The notes below the pieces were generated by a model. The model did not search any database. It was not told the origin of the DNA and saw only the letters and a program-made list of their open reading frames with translations. Of a stretch of 64,000 nucleotides of DNA, positions 33,566 through 44,870 are shown piece by piece. Location: contig NW_020653200.1 in assembly GCF_003589595.1 (NCBI RefSeq), forward strand, positions 8,537,975 through 8,601,974, in the 5' to 3' direction. Within the stretch, counting starts at the first letter, position 1. Every line of letters starts with the position of its first letter. The position numbers were made by a program, and so were the translations under genes. Source of the stretch: Hyposmocoma kahamanoa (lineage: Eukaryota; Arthropoda; Insecta; Lepidoptera; Cosmopterigidae).

Positions 33566-34185
33566 AAAATATGGTTTTATATAGCAATATGACAAAATGA
33601 TTTAGGACAGTTGTTCAGGAATGCCGTTAGATTCACCGCATTTTAATTATCGTACGGTCATGTGACAAAAATAAATAAATATAAAGCTTCACGGCCATAG
33701 TTACATAAATACTATCACGCTTTCCTCCGATGAGGTAGGCTGTGACTACGGACTTTGATTTGCGACGTTCCCGACATACCTCTTTTATCTCTACTTAGCA
33801 GAAATCGGTTTTTTCGGGTTTTAATTCTCGGCTACCCGGTTACACGGTTTTTTCGGAAATTTTTTCTACTGTCACCCTAGTAATTCTTTTAAAGTGTCAG
33901 AAAATTTAAAAAACATCAAACCAGTGTTTTGTAAATTATTTTTATTATTCATAAGGTAGAATTCACAGCTAATGAGATCAATCAATATCTCAAATTCTAA
34001 TAAAAAAATTGACGGAATACAAGTCTAAAGTCTAAAACATCGAGATATTATAGAAAACACGTTGTTCTGGCGAATGGGCGAAATATCCATAAATAAATGA
34101 ACATTGTATTTACAGACAAGGAATTAAACATCATCTTTTTCAGTCTGATTCTCTGTTTAAGATGTTCTAGCATCTGAGTGAGAAG
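33566..34185. other. mostly unassigned; AAAAACCG-rich patch
   Basis: 33790-33870 contains repeated GGTTTTTTCGG and CGGCTACCCGGTTACACGG blocks, reminiscent of subterminal repeats of a decayed DNA transposon. No ends were identified. Confidence 0.35.
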
Positions 34186-34560
34186 TCTGATGAGTATGAG
34201 CAGCGGCGCAACTTGTTATTTTGGGGGACTTTAATGCTCACCATCAAGGATGGTTATGCCCATGTCAGATGACAGATGCTAGGAGAGAGACGCGAAAACT
34301 TGCGTTGACCCTTGTCAGTAGTGGCGGTACTGACAAGCGTCATGACAGGATCCCAGATGTTGAGTCTTATAAGGCTAATTGCTCGGACCTTCTAGCAGAA
34401 GCTAACAACTGAACCAGACTGATACTCTGGAGAATGACTTTCCCAATGGGTACTTCCGATCATTATCTTTTGAAAGCTGTGTCCGTATACTCCCCACCCG
34501 ATCAGGACCCTAGTGGTAACAAGGCGGGTGTGGCGATATAGGTTAGCAGATTGGGATTAG
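34186..34560 (+). pseudogene. LINE endonuclease-domain fragment
   Basis: MGDFNAHHQGWL is the conserved metal-binding GDFN motif of the exonuclease-endonuclease-phosphatase domain in non-LTR retrotransposons. The following FPMGTSDHYLLKAVSVYSP is the conserved SDH region with the catalytic Asp-His, and then VWRY-LADWD. A frameshift separates the parts. It matches R1/Jockey-type elements that encode an apurinic-like endonuclease to nick the target. No RT follows, so only an internal fragment survives. Confidence 0.7.
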
Positions 34561-34918
34561 TCCCAATGTAAAATAAATAATAATAAAGCCAGAATGGCTT
34601 GCTTTACTTCAGGGAAGTCAAGTTATGCTGGTGCTGTAGTCGACCCCAAGCTTTTCCATGGTTTAGCGCTTACTTTAGTCATGCTGAAGCACAAAAACAG
34701 TCCGCGTAATAAACTTCGGCAGATGCTTGACTGCGCAAAGCTCCAAATACCTACTCAGAATCTGAAGACAGCCTTTAATAAGACCGCCAAGAAGATTCTC
34801 CACTCGAATACACTGACTCAACGTTTTTTGAAGACATCCTTAATCTAGTTGAAATATGTACGCCGAGATCGACTATTTATGACTCACATTTTCATCCAAA
34901 TTACATCTACGTATAAAT
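34561..34918. other. unassigned, one open frame
   Basis: The plus-strand frame 34594-34848 (84 codons) has no motif that I recognise. It sits between two LINE fragments of opposite orientation, so a decayed retroelement is likely. Confidence 0.35.
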
Positions 34919-35130
34919 TTGTGCCGTTACTCCATTAACTTCCATCCTTTCCACATGATGAAATCAGCGAAGCATTCCTTTTCTATCCTGGTCACTATAT
35001 CATTTTTCACCCCACAACGTTCTCCAATCATACTGTTCCTCATTCTGTTTCTAATAATGATACCACACCTACTATGCAACGCTCTCATTTCATTGGCATT
35101 TACTTTAATGCATTTTCTGCTGTGCATCAG
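34919..35130 (-). pseudogene. LINE RT C-terminal fragment
   Basis: On the minus strand KVNANEMRALHSRCGI, RNRMRNSMIGERCGVKNDIV and RIEKECF follow the conserved post-RT pattern of RTE/Jockey-type elements (EM.ALRR.CG, RVRN..I..R, IE...LRW.GH). No catalytic motif is in this short piece. Both ends are truncated. Confidence 0.6.
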
Positions 35131-35164
35131 GATTGAAACCGGGGTTCGAAATTATCAAGATATT

Positions 35165-35335
35165 TTAATTGTAATGAATGTTATGATGTGTTACTACCAT
35201 GATATTAATTGATTTTTTTTATTATTATTAATACAAAGATAAAACACAAAGAAAAATTCCTTCGATCTAACAGGACACCAACCTGCGTCTATGCCAAACC
35301 AGCGTGACCGCTCTACCAACGGAAATAAAGTTCGA
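35165..35335 (-). mobile_element. SINE-C copy 1, tRNA-derived
   Basis: The minus-strand head reads CCGTTGGTAGAGCGGTCACG (A box TGGTAGAGCGG), with the B-box-like GGTTGGTGTCC downstream. After it come GTTAGATCGAAGG and a tail with ATTAATAATAATA. The order and body are shared with 45215-45365. Confidence 0.6.
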
Positions 35336-36071
35336 GTCAGTAGGTCTTACGAATTTTTCTATGCGTTTATTACAGATTTTTGTGTATGGTTTTATGCCGC
35401 AGCGCCACCGGTGAAAAATCTATGATAATTGTTCTTTACTCAACCAGTCCAGTCAGATCGAAGGATTCTTTTATCTTCGCTGTGTGTATTACTATTATTT
35501 TCTTAAGATACTTATTTTCTTTGATAATTAACGTGATATTTATCTGATCATTATCCGATATTTATCCGATAATTACCATGCTGATTCATAGTTTTGTTTC
35601 TTTAATTTTGGAGTAAAAATGACAAACCGTGAGAACACTAAATAAACACGAAGAAAGATCTTTGGGAAAACGATTTGGTTTGTGACTTTTTTGAGATTGA
35701 TAATTGACGCGTCTTAACGTGTATATGTAACGTATCTGAATACGTCTCAAACACAAAGTCACGCCATTTCTAGCGGTAGCATTTTGTTGCTCCAATTAAT
35801 TTCATAAATATGAAGGTATAATTATCAAGTTATTAATTAGTGGATCTTCTGCCATTCCCAAAGCTCCCTACATGTGTCAGGAAACCAACAGGAAACTAAC
35901 AACGCCTAACTGCGAAATTAGCTGTTTGTGACACACTATGGGTTACTCAAGGGTTTGCGAAATGCAATGCTATAATATTATTAGCACATAATTTAGAAAC
36001 TCCTAAAGCCAAATATAAAATATAAGAATAAGTGCAGCATACTCGAATTGATTGATTTTTGGGAAACAGTC
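35336..36071. other. nothing recognised
   Basis: Repeated TTATCCGATAATT-like blocks near 35550. No gene recognised. Confidence 0.45.
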
Positions 36072-37220
36072 TCATAGGCAGATGGAGCGCGCCGAACACG
36101 AAAGTAAAGCCACCAAAGCAAATACAAATTCAAAAGCGAATACAAACTGGCGTCAGTACTAAGCACAGCGTCGCATTGTTTGCACGTCTCGAGTGATTAG
36201 TTATTTTATATTTAAAAATTATATTTTGTCTCTTTACAAAACAAAAAAAAATAAGATGGAATATCTTTTCACAGGGAACTATTGATTATTTAACTGTTTT
36301 GTAATTTATTTACCCAACATTTTTTAAGATTCACTCGAAACACAATACCTCGAGATAAATTCGTATTTGTTGCCAATTTATATCGAAATAGGTTTCCTTA
36401 AAAATAGGTAAATATGCATGCGTGATAGGAGCATCGATTAATTTGCACTTTTGTGTAGAAATTAAATAATGCATGCATATACATACCGGCTGGTCCATTC
36501 ACAGCGGTCCAAAATTGTTTTTAGGTAACTCAGATTTACCTAAATTATTCTCAAACCAATGCCTAATAGCCATTATGTACACAAAAGAAAATGTAGCCCT
36601 ATAGATACAGAGAACTTTCATTGTTGTGTGCACATGTCCTAAACAAACAAAAAAAAATTTTTCTTATTAGACGATGATTGTCAAGCTATAGAATTGATTA
36701 CAAAGTGTATTTAATAAAAAAATTATAGAATAGTATTTGATGGTGCGATTGCACTACATATCAAAATCAGAAACGAATGCTCGATGTATAGAGGCGAAAC
36801 AGTAGTATTACAAAAACGTGTACAAAATAAAGGTTATTAAGACATTGTGTAACTGTGATTGTAATAAATATTTTGAATTATCAAAGGTTTTCAATTTTCA
36901 AATATCTTAATAAAATATTTTTTCCTTTGTGTGATGTAAATCAAATAATAACAATTACATATTAACTTATATTGCGTATAATTTGTTTGATATCCTAATA
37001 CCACTTGAGTTCCATATTGCAAGTAAAATAACATTTCCAGCCTGTAACATTAGTATTAAAGAAAGCAACAGAAAAAAATGTGGGAGTTTTGTCGCTGCAT
37101 CTGGCAATCTTACACGCATACAAATGCGCCTACCCTTCCTATTTGTCACGCACACAATAAATGAAAAGCGGCTTCACATCGTTTGTTGCGTATGCTCCAT
37201 CTGCCTATGTTTTGTAATCT
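36072..37220 (+). mobile_element. 1.15-kb TIR repeat, copy 2 (uninterrupted)
   Basis: CATAGGCAGATGGAGC at the left and GCTCCATCTGCCTATG at the right are perfect inverted repeats; the right end continues to GTTTTGTAATC, as in copy 1. The interior aligns inverted to 3070-3617 and 5440-6136. No transposase frame is seen; the frames at 36967-37222 are short and unassigned. Confidence 0.7.
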
Positions 37221-37615
37221 GAGGGCTCAATATCAAGTGAATTATCGGATAATTCTCGTTTGAAGTCAAAATCGAAATTCTATATTCTAATAGCATCTCT
37301 AACTCAAAGGAAAATACCATTTTCAGAAATAAATATTTTACAATTTTGTACAAATACTCATAATACATATTACGAAAGACACAGATATACCTTAAAATAA
37401 ATTTCCTACGTATAAAAAAATAAGACAGGAACCTCGTTACGAAAAGGAAGTCATAGTAATGGGATCTTCTAGGTGCTTATGTTGATGCTATAGCGAGTGC
37501 TATCTATTTTTAGGGCTTACATTGAGTAGAAATTACAAACTCCCTTATAAATCTCGAGAGTTTCGTGAAAGCATTGAAGTGGTATGTTTGAAAGAGGCTT
37601 TTACTTTATATTATA
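37221..37615. other. nothing recognised
   Basis: AT-rich flank; no gene or repeat recognised. Confidence 0.5.
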
Positions 37616-38503
37616 TACTTTATATTAGTAGCAGTGGAACTCCATATGAAAGAGTTGGTCCAGGGAATTACTGCTACCTTACCTATTTTTGTCGTTGTAG
37701 TAGTAATGTGAGTATTAATGCGTTCCGATTTTGAAGGGTAAGGGTGCTAGTGAAATTATTGGCAAATGTGACTTTTCAACTCATGTCTTAGGGTGACGGA
37801 TGCAGTGGCAGTGCTCCACAGATCTTTGCGATTTGAAGCTTTGAGTGGCACTCCCAGTGTGTCTTTGAGAGATAAGTTTAAAGAGGTTGACATTCTTACA
37901 CTAACGTCACAGTACATTTATGAAAATGTTATTTATGTTAAGAAAAACATAAATCTTTTTATGAAAAATAGTGAAAGAAATGATATTAATACGAGGTATA
38001 ACAATAAACTTGCTGTTCTTGGCAGTCGTCAAAAAGGGCAATATATTGCTTCTATTAAAAAGATTCCGATTGACATTAAAAATTTGTCATTTACGAGGCT
38101 TAAAACTATAATGAAACAAAAACTTTGTACTAAAGGTTATACAGCTTCTGCGTACTTGGATGACAAAAATCCGTGGTAGTGCCCGTTTAGCTCTCGCAGG
38201 TACTGTCGATCGAAGATGGTTACATTAAATATTGTAATAATAAATGTAATGAAATGTGTATTTACAAAGAGCAACCCCTAGAGTTTCTTGCTCATTCTTC
38301 TCATCTGGGAATCTGCCTTACGAATGAGTAGAGTTTAATCAGTATGACGAATTCAAGTGTAATTTGCTTACCTATGAAATGAAGTTTATTTGAATTTAAC
38401 TGTCATGGACAGGCGTGTGACTTACCAATAGGTGAACTGTTTGTGAACTGTTAACAATAGGTGAACTTGTTCGTCCCGGCACTTGGTACCACAAAAAACA
38501 TTA
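37616..38503 (+). repeat. retroposon family R, copy 4, split by a LINE
   Basis: The 5' part (37616-37862) ends at GAGTGGCACT and the 3' part resumes at AACTGTCATGGACAGGCG (38405-38503). These two points are contiguous in other copies, so the piece between them was inserted later. Confidence 0.75.
37863..38404 (+). pseudogene. LINE ORF2 3' end inserted in retroposon R
   Basis: The frame reads SLRDKFKEVDILTLTSQYIY, then KIPIDIKNLS and FTRLKTIMKQKL, the typical C-terminal tail of CR1/Jockey-like ORF2 proteins, and ends at TAG after DDKNPW. The 3' untranslated region (GAGCAACCCCTAGAGTTTCT; CCTTACGAATGAGTAGAG) matches the piece at 50880-51110. It ends in GAAGTTTATTTGAATTTAA. Only the last 105 codons remain, by 5' truncation. 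Confidence 0.75.
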
Positions 38504-38977
38504 AAGCAAAACAAAAATTACCTACTAAACGAATACAATTTCATATTTTCATTATAAAATTAATTTCTTGTATGGACCACTTCACCCCGAACTCCTCTAT
38601 CAAGAGTACTTAGATACTAAGAGAATGATCGAATTCGCCACAATGTAATGGAGATCCTTAAATTTACGGCTCTGATTTACTGAATTTTGTTCATTTAAGT
38701 TATACCTTCAGGTTTAAGTTTACGAGAGATAAAAATTCTGAAAAAATCTATACAATAAACGAGGTGCTATTTCTTGTAGAAACTATCATTGCTGAACAAA
38801 CCTATTGAAGCTTGTGTACTATATTATTGTTATGTGGACAACATGTAACAAGTACGTATTGTATTAGCGAAACATTAGTTTCTTTTAATTAGGCTGTTAT
38901 GCACGGACTTTCTCGACTTCCACACCTACGGTTTGACGCAATGTAAGGCCAGACCCTTGTATATGTACGTGTCTAAG
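38504..38977. other. nothing recognised
   Basis: No gene or repeat recognised; flank of the intact LINE. Confidence 0.5.
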
Positions 38978-39002
38978 TAATAATAATAATAATAATAATA
39001 AT
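38978..39002 (+). repeat. (TAA)n LINE tail microsatellite
   Basis: Eight TAA/AAT units, the 3' tail of the minus-strand LINE. Confidence 0.85.
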
Positions 39003-39307
39003 CGTTTATTTTCTCCCATCATGTACATAATATAGGTTGAAGTGATACAGATAAAAGCGAAAGGATGGGAGACAGGAGCTCAAACTAGGATAGACCTGTG
39101 CTATGAGTCTCCTGAACTCCAACACCCGAATACACATACTTGTTTTGAATCGAAAATGACGTAAGGCACAGAGATAACAAAATAAATAATAAAAGACTAA
39201 ACAAAAATCGTTCAAAACTACAATACAAAACAAAAATTACATAGATGAGTGGGTAGGTTTTATGTGTGTGTGAGTGAGTGTGTGTATGTGTGTGTGCATG
39301 CATGTCT

Positions 39308-42253
39308 TTATACAGCAGGAGACACTAGTAAATCTTCTGTCTTCTCGTAGTTCAGTTTTTGAAGCCAGCTCGAAACAACCCATTTGCATTCTCTTTGTGT
39401 TTTTGAGTAGATATGACAGAATTTGTTGACCCTATTATAGAGTCTACCACCCAAGTATATAAAAAATTTGTTTATGAAAGCGGTTTTACCTTTAAAAGGT
39501 TTACAAACCATGTCCTCTCTTCTACTGTTTTTGTTCCCCTTTTCCATGGGGTACTCAACATGGTGGTGTTGCCTGACAACAGAAGTCAAAATAAACAATT
39601 GCCTTACTGTTAGAACCCCACATTCCTCGTATAAGATTGATGTAGGATATAGTCGAGGCTTAAAATTACAAATTTTTAAGATCATTCTCTGCGCCCGTTC
39701 AGCTTCAAGCATAAATGTTTTAGACGAGCCACCCCAAGTCGATATACAGTACATAAATAGCGATTGACAAAGTGAGATGTAAACCATCTTCATGATATTA
39801 CCATCCGTCACGTGTCTCAACTGTTTAAAAATATAAGAAAGTTTTCTAACTTTCTTTGTCAATGCTTTAATATGTTCGCAAAAGTTCAAGTTGCCGTCTA
39901 TAGTTACTCCGAGGTATTTAATGTACTGCGTTTTCAGAATTATTGGACATGAACAATTTTCCCGGGTCTGCTGCGAGAAACAGGAATGAGCGATGATGTT
40001 ATACTGTTTACTGGATGGTAGTAGATAATTGCGAATTGAGAAAGTAATATACTTCGTCTTCTCACTGTTTAGAGTCAGAGAATTGTCAGCCAACCAATGA
40101 CATACATGAATAAAACCTTCTTGAGCACTTTGGTAAACAGCGTCCCAAGTATCTCCATGGAAGGTTAGAGTGGTATCATCGGCATATGTGATTATATCGC
40201 AACTATCAATTTTTAGGTTACACAAGTCATTTATGTAGCATAGGAATAGAGTAGGCCCTAAGACACTACCTTGTGGAACGCCAATTTCAACAAAGCTGTC
40301 CGAACTCTCTAATCCTCCTATTCTTACCCGCTGAGTACGATTTGTTAGATAGTCCTTAAAGAGTGACAATTGCGTACCTCTAATTCCCATTTTCTCCAGT
40401 TTAACCAACAGCCTGGGCAAGGAGACCGTATCGAACGCCTTTGCCAGATCCAAAAATATTGTAAGGCACTTGACTTTATTGTCTAGTTTATTAGCCAAAT
40501 GATTGACAAAGGAGTGAACAGCATCGTCAGTCGACCTACCCGACCGGAAACCGTACTGAGACGGTGACAGAAGCTGTTTAGATTCTAAAAATGCTATGAG
40601 TCTAATATTAATTATTTTTTCCAAGATCTTCGAAACTGCAGGTAATATTGAAATTGGTCGATAGTTATTAATACACGTCTTTTTGCCACATTTAAATATA
40701 GGTATGACAACAGATTTCTTTAGTGCACTCGGAAAGACACCTTCATTTAGACATCTGTTAAAGATATAGGTGAGAGGACGTACGATGACATCTTTAATAG
40801 CTTTAAGCACCTTTGTAGATATGCCATCCCATCCCACACTGCTACACGATTTTAAGTTCATTATAATTTTCTCTACTTCATCACAATTGGTTTCTGAGAG
40901 AAAAAATGAATCAACCTCTGCTCGCCTGTTAAGTAAAGACTTTGGAAAGTCAGGAATATTATGAGAGATCTTATTAGCAAGGTTAGGTCCTACATTGACA
41001 AAAAAGTTATTGATAGAATCAATTGACTCTCTAGGCGAAGTACCAGTAGAAAGTAATTGCAGGGGAGGTTCATAAGGTATATTTAAATTTGAGATGTTTT
41101 TAATTGATTGCCAAAGTTTTTTAGATATAGATCCAGCTGCTCTAAGTTCTTCCCTTTCATACTGCCGTTTACATTTTTTAATTATGTCGTTACAGAAGTT
41201 TCTGTATCGCTTATAAGTTAGTTTTAGAATATCATTATCAGGTTCTTTTTTCAGTTTCATGTGCATTTTATCTCTATTTCGCATACATCGAAGAAGTCCA
41301 CCAGTAATCCATGGTTTCATGGTAACTCTATTTCTAGGTAGTCTATATTGTAATGAATTTGATAATATTAATTTTTGAGTATAATTGATAAAAATATCAG
41401 TAGCACAGTTCAGATTATTTGCCTCATATACAGGGGTGAAATTCATAACAGCACTGTCCCTAATAAGGTTTTTCATGTTAACCTTAGTGTGAGATAACTT
41501 TCTTTTTACTTTATTTATATTTTTAATTTCAATACATAGAAGTATTGCATCGTGATCCGTTATAGATGATTGAAGTAATAATGTCAATGTAGGAAGCCTC
41601 GTTTTCAAAACAGTGTGGTCGAGACAGCTATTACCTCTCGTAGGCAAATAATAGGCCGGAATCATACCGGAATACGTTAAGATGTCAAGGTAATTTGCAG
41701 CATTCGTATTTAGTTCAGCTATATTAATATTTATATCGCCAACCAATACTATGTTTCTAAAATTTTGTAGTTGTTTTAATAAATTAGAGAGCGAGAGGAG
41801 AAAGGCCTCAATACTTATAAAACAGCATGGTCTATAGACAGCTATTATAACCGTCTCAGATCCGATTTTTATTAGCAAGCAGTTTGCTTCAGATAAATTA
41901 ACCTCTTCCACACTAGAATTAAGTTTATCATTCACGAACACCACAACACCATCATTTTGGTTAAAGTTATGTGTTGTACTATAATTAGTGTAGCCATTAA
42001 TTGTGGGTAAGTTGCCGATACATGACAACCAGCATTCTGACAATACAATAACATCACAAGTAAAGCTAATGCGCGCAAGCAATGTTAAAAGAGAAGAAAA
42101 ATTTTTATTCAAACTACGTATGTTTTGTTGAATTATCTTTAGATATGATAAAGGGCTTATCACGAGGTCCTGGCATTCCTCTGGAAGACAACTAAATGAT
42201 TTACCTATATCAAAATTATCAATTTCATTAATTAATTCATTTAAATTACCCAT
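39308..42253 (-). CDS. LINE ORF2: endonuclease and reverse transcriptase, 981 aa, uninterrupted
   Basis: The N-terminal endonuclease-exonuclease-phosphatase domain spans residues about 38-245, with QQN (44), SECW (E73), VYRP (140), GDININ (D172) and ITDHDAI (D233-H234), the expected catalytic set. RT spans about 505-780: NNYRPISILPAVSKILE, YGFRSGRSTDDAV, FLDLAKAFDTV (first Asp), GVPQGSVLGP, TYADDTT (catalytic YADD at 690-693) and KYLGVTIDG. A C-terminal region of about 200 residues follows. The protein would nick chromosomal DNA and prime cDNA synthesis from the element's own RNA. Length fits full ORF2 proteins. The absence of any stop suggests a young insertion. ORF1 and an RNase H domain are not seen. 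CR1-like is favoured, but Jockey-group clades are possible. Confidence 0.9.
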   Translation of the reverse strand: MGNLNELINEIDNFDIGKSFSCLPEECQDLVISPLSYLKIIQQNIRSLNKNFSSLLTLLARISFTCDVIVLSECWLSCIGNLPTINGYTNYSTTHNFNQNDGVVVFVNDKLNSSVEEVNLSEANCLLIKIGSETVIIAVYRPCCFISIEAFLLSLSNLLKQLQNFRNIVLVGDININIAELNTNAANYLDILTYSGMIPAYYLPTRGNSCLDHTVLKTRLPTLTLLLQSSITDHDAILLCIEIKNINKVKRKLSHTKVNMKNLIRDSAVMNFTPVYEANNLNCATDIFINYTQKLILSNSLQYRLPRNRVTMKPWITGGLLRCMRNRDKMHMKLKKEPDNDILKLTYKRYRNFCNDIIKKCKRQYEREELRAAGSISKKLWQSIKNISNLNIPYEPPLQLLSTGTSPRESIDSINNFFVNVGPNLANKISHNIPDFPKSLLNRRAEVDSFFLSETNCDEVEKIIMNLKSCSSVGWDGISTKVLKAIKDVIVRPLTYIFNRCLNEGVFPSALKKSVVIPIFKCGKKTCINNYRPISILPAVSKILEKIINIRLIAFLESKQLLSPSQYGFRSGRSTDDAVHSFVNHLANKLDNKVKCLTIFLDLAKAFDTVSLPRLLVKLEKMGIRGTQLSLFKDYLTNRTQRVRIGGLESSDSFVEIGVPQGSVLGPTLFLCYINDLCNLKIDSCDIITYADDTTLTFHGDTWDAVYQSAQEGFIHVCHWLADNSLTLNSEKTKYITFSIRNYLLPSSKQYNIIAHSCFSQQTRENCSCPIILKTQYIKYLGVTIDGNLNFCEHIKALTKKVRKLSYIFKQLRHVTDGNIMKMVYISLCQSLFMYCISTWGGSSKTFMLEAERAQRMILKICNFKPRLYPTSILYEECGVLTVRQLFILTSVVRQHHHVEYPMEKGNKNSRREDMVCKPFKGKTAFINKFFIYLGGRLYNRVNKFCHIYSKTQRECKWVVSSWLQKLNYEKTEDLLVSPAV

Positions 42254-42702
42254 TTAAAAATAAGTATACAAATATTACTGAAATTCACGAAGACAAACAT
42301 TATAAATATGAAAAATCGTATTGTCCTATGTTGCATATAAAATATTTTGAATTTTATTTCCATTCTATTATTATCCTGTATTAAGGTTTTAGTACGTATT
42401 AGAAAATTTAAAAATATAACTAAATTGTGCTGTATGGTGCATGCATTTATAAAGTGTTTCTTAGGTATGTGTATGTAGAGTAAAGTGTGTGGTAAGTGTG
42501 TAAAATAGAGAGTGATAATGAGGTGACTGAAATTGTATACATTACTAGGCAAAAAATGTAAGAAAAGAAGCAACATTGACACGGAGCAATAAGTCATCCC
42601 GCTGTCTCTTTTTTGGTCTGCCTCACCACTGTTAGCCACACTTCTTCGCCACTACCACCAAGTGGCTGTGTGAACCTATCTCTGGGGGTGTATGCGTCAG
42701 AC

Positions 42703-42985
42703 GTATTTTTTTTATGATTCCAAGTGGCGGGACGAACAAGTTGTGTGCCTGGTGTTAAGAGACACGACTGTCCATAGTGGTTGTAGTGCCACTCAAAGCT
42801 TTATATCTCAAAGATCTGAGGGACACTGCCATTGCGCTCGTCACATTCAGACATATGTTGACTAGTCCCATGTGCCTGTAATTTCACCAGCACCCTTACA
42901 ATTCTAAATCGGAACGCAATAATGTTAACATTACTGCTTGGCGGCAGAAACTCTTCCACAAGGAGCTGTACTGCTACTAACTTAT
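42703..42985 (-). repeat. retroposon family R, copy 5
   Basis: Nearly full length on the minus strand: TAGTAGCAGTACAGCTCCTT at the start, CTCAGATCTTTGAG inside, and CGCCACTTGGAATCAT plus an A run at the end, next to the LINE 5' end. Confidence 0.8.
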
Positions 42986-43297
42986 CTAGCTCAATTCCAC
43001 CTCAACTTGGCAGTCTTTTTCTCAAAGTAAATAATATGCTGCGTTCCGTTGCTCCTTGGTAAACATTGCTCTTGGCTTTTGATTATCTTCCGAGTCTATG
43101 TTTGCGCAGCGTAGGTTAGGATACTATGAAATGTATTAAACACATATTAATTTATTTATGAGTTTTCGTTGTGATTGGTGAATCAGTCAATTTAGATGAA
43201 TATATATATATTAACATCATGTTTACGTACTTTCATTGGCATAGGCATATAACGCACAAATATTTTTTTAATAGGGTCAGGTGGGGTAAGAGGAAGG
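42986..43297. other. nothing recognised
   Basis: No gene or repeat recognised. Confidence 0.45.
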
Positions 43298-43352
43298 ACA
43301 CCGAGGAAGAGGGTCTTGAACGGTCGAGAACACCGAGGAAGAGGGTCTTGAA
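43298..43352 (+). repeat. 32-bp tandem duplication
   Basis: ACACCGAGGAAGAGGGTCTT occurs at 43298 and 43330, a direct repeat with a 32-bp period. Confidence 0.85.
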
Positions 43353-43569
43353 ATCTTAACTCATAATGTAAAGAGTTTAGAACTTATAATTTCTCTGCCT
43401 ATAAAACATGCAAAGAAATTGGTTCAAACGATTTTAAAGATATGTCACTCCGATACTCCAAACGACGATAATGAGAAAAAAATAAATTTGACAGTTGTGG
43501 AAATTTGAGAACTCGACGTTTATATACATTACTTTTATAAGAAATATTCAAGAGAAAGTATATGTATAT

Positions 43570-43676
43570 CGAGTTTATTTACTGAAAAAGTGTATTAAGG
43601 TACCAGGATAATAAAGTTAACGTTTATTTACTGGAAAAGTGTAATAAGGTACCAAGACAATAAAGTTAACGTTATT
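43570..43676 (+). repeat. 53-bp tandem duplication
   Basis: TTTATTTACTGAAAAAGTGT and AAGGTACCAGGATAATAAAG recur about 53 bases later with few changes, and each unit ends in GTTAACGTT. Confidence 0.8.
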
Positions 43677-43739
43677 CAGTGAATTTGTAAGGTTAACAAT
43701 AACATTTAACAAATTAGATACCCAATGTTACAAATGCGG

Positions 43740-44280
43740 ATTCGCCCACATATGACGTCATTCAGAGGCAGCTTCCGTTTTGCCGCCTCCAAATGTTGAA
43801 ATGACCTTCCACCACCAGTGAAGACGTTAGAGTCTTTTTATACATTCAAAACATTGACTTACAAAAGAAAGTGCAAGCAATGGCTTATTTTCAACAGAAG
43901 TTGTCATGTTCCTGGTCGGTTGTGGAATGTAATCAGTATAGTCTGATAACAGTCATTTGTACCCTTTCTCGTCCTGATTAGATTTGTTTGTTTTTGCTTG
44001 ATATTTGTATTATTATCACTAGTAACTAGTAAATAAATAGTTAGATTTTAGTTGAATTAATGATGTTTGTTTTGTTGTAGTCCTTTTGTTTCAAAATTAT
44101 GTCCCGATAATTTCGGACAGAGAACACAGACGGCAGACTGAAAAACAGCACTATGCTGAGGCTTCGTTCTTTTCATCACTCATTAATTTATTAGTACATA
44201 TTATTGTGTGATGTTCTATGTATATGTGTGGGTGTGTTTGATGAATAAAGTCCTATTTAATTTAATTTTAATTTAATTTA
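43740..44280 (+). pseudogene. LINE ORF2 3' end with TTTAA tail
   Basis: The reading RGSFRFAASK, a stop where Trp is usual, then NDLPPPVKTLESFYTFKTL matches the conserved (W)NSLP...FK end of LINE ORF2 proteins. A GATGAATAAAGT 3' end and a (TTTAA)n tail at about 44245-44280 follow. All upstream domains are lost. Confidence 0.6.
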
Positions 44281-44734
44281 TAAAGAAGAAGAATGGGGAC
44301 TTTGAGATTCTTTTGGTTATCGGAATACTTACGTCCAGTATAAACGGTATTATTGAATATTGTTGATCCAGTTTTTGTAACAGTCCATTCATACGACCTA
44401 TTTCCATCATGAAAAGTGTCTGGTTTCTTAATGGAAGATTTTGAGATTTGTCAAGGTAAATATCAACAGAACTACAAATTTTTTAAACGATTGTAAACAA
44501 ATTTTTGCCGTAAAATAGCTCTATTTTCCGGGTAGAAGATTATAGAAAGCCAGTGTATTAAGATACAAGTGACTTAAGATCTTGTCATATGTATCTCAGC
44601 TAGCAACGCATCTTTTGTCACAATGCGTTAAAGATGGAAGATAAATGTATATATATTGTATTATTAGTGTAACGTCTAAAACTACTGATAATGATGTCTA
44701 CGTCTTCTCTAAGGATTTTTGCAGCGACATAAAC
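44281..44734. other. nothing recognised
   Basis: No gene or repeat recognised. Confidence 0.45.
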
Positions 44735-44870
44735 CCGCGTATGTGAAACGCGCGATTCCATCGCGACGTTTGCGGTCTATAGGTGGTTGTATAGAAGATT
44801 AGCTACTACATTGCGACTGAATCGCGGCAGACGCACTGCTAAAATTCGCCGCGTGTAAATGCTCTTACGT
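44735..44870. repeat. CG-rich palindromic element, type P
   Basis: CGCGCGATTCCATCGCGACG on the left is loosely mirrored by CATTGCGACTGAATCGCGGC on the right, with CGCGTATGTGAAA and TTACACGCGGC near the ends. It resembles 47880-48080 and is probably a decayed MITE. Confidence 0.4.

Larger units (their letters stand above)
38978..42700 (-). mobile_element. CR1/Jockey-like LINE with intact ORF2
   Basis: On the minus strand: about 450 bases of 5' sequence (42700-42254) with no clear ORF1, an intact ORF2 (42253-39308), a 3' untranslated region of about 300 bases with a GT-rich tract, and a (TTA)n tail at 38978-39002. The 5' end abuts retroposon R copy 5. No target duplication could be read with confidence. 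Confidence 0.8.

Noticed and set aside
34594..34848. 84-codon gene
   Set aside because: No motif, no splice or start context, and it lies between decayed LINE pieces.
35265..35330. tRNA gene on the minus strand
   Set aside because: The B box is degenerate and the adjoining sequence recurs at 45215-45365; a SINE explains it.
42241..42639. ORF1 of the intact LINE
   Set aside because: The frame overlaps the ORF2 start, lacks an ATG-led start, coiled coil or zinc knuckle, and is probably 5' untranslated sequence.
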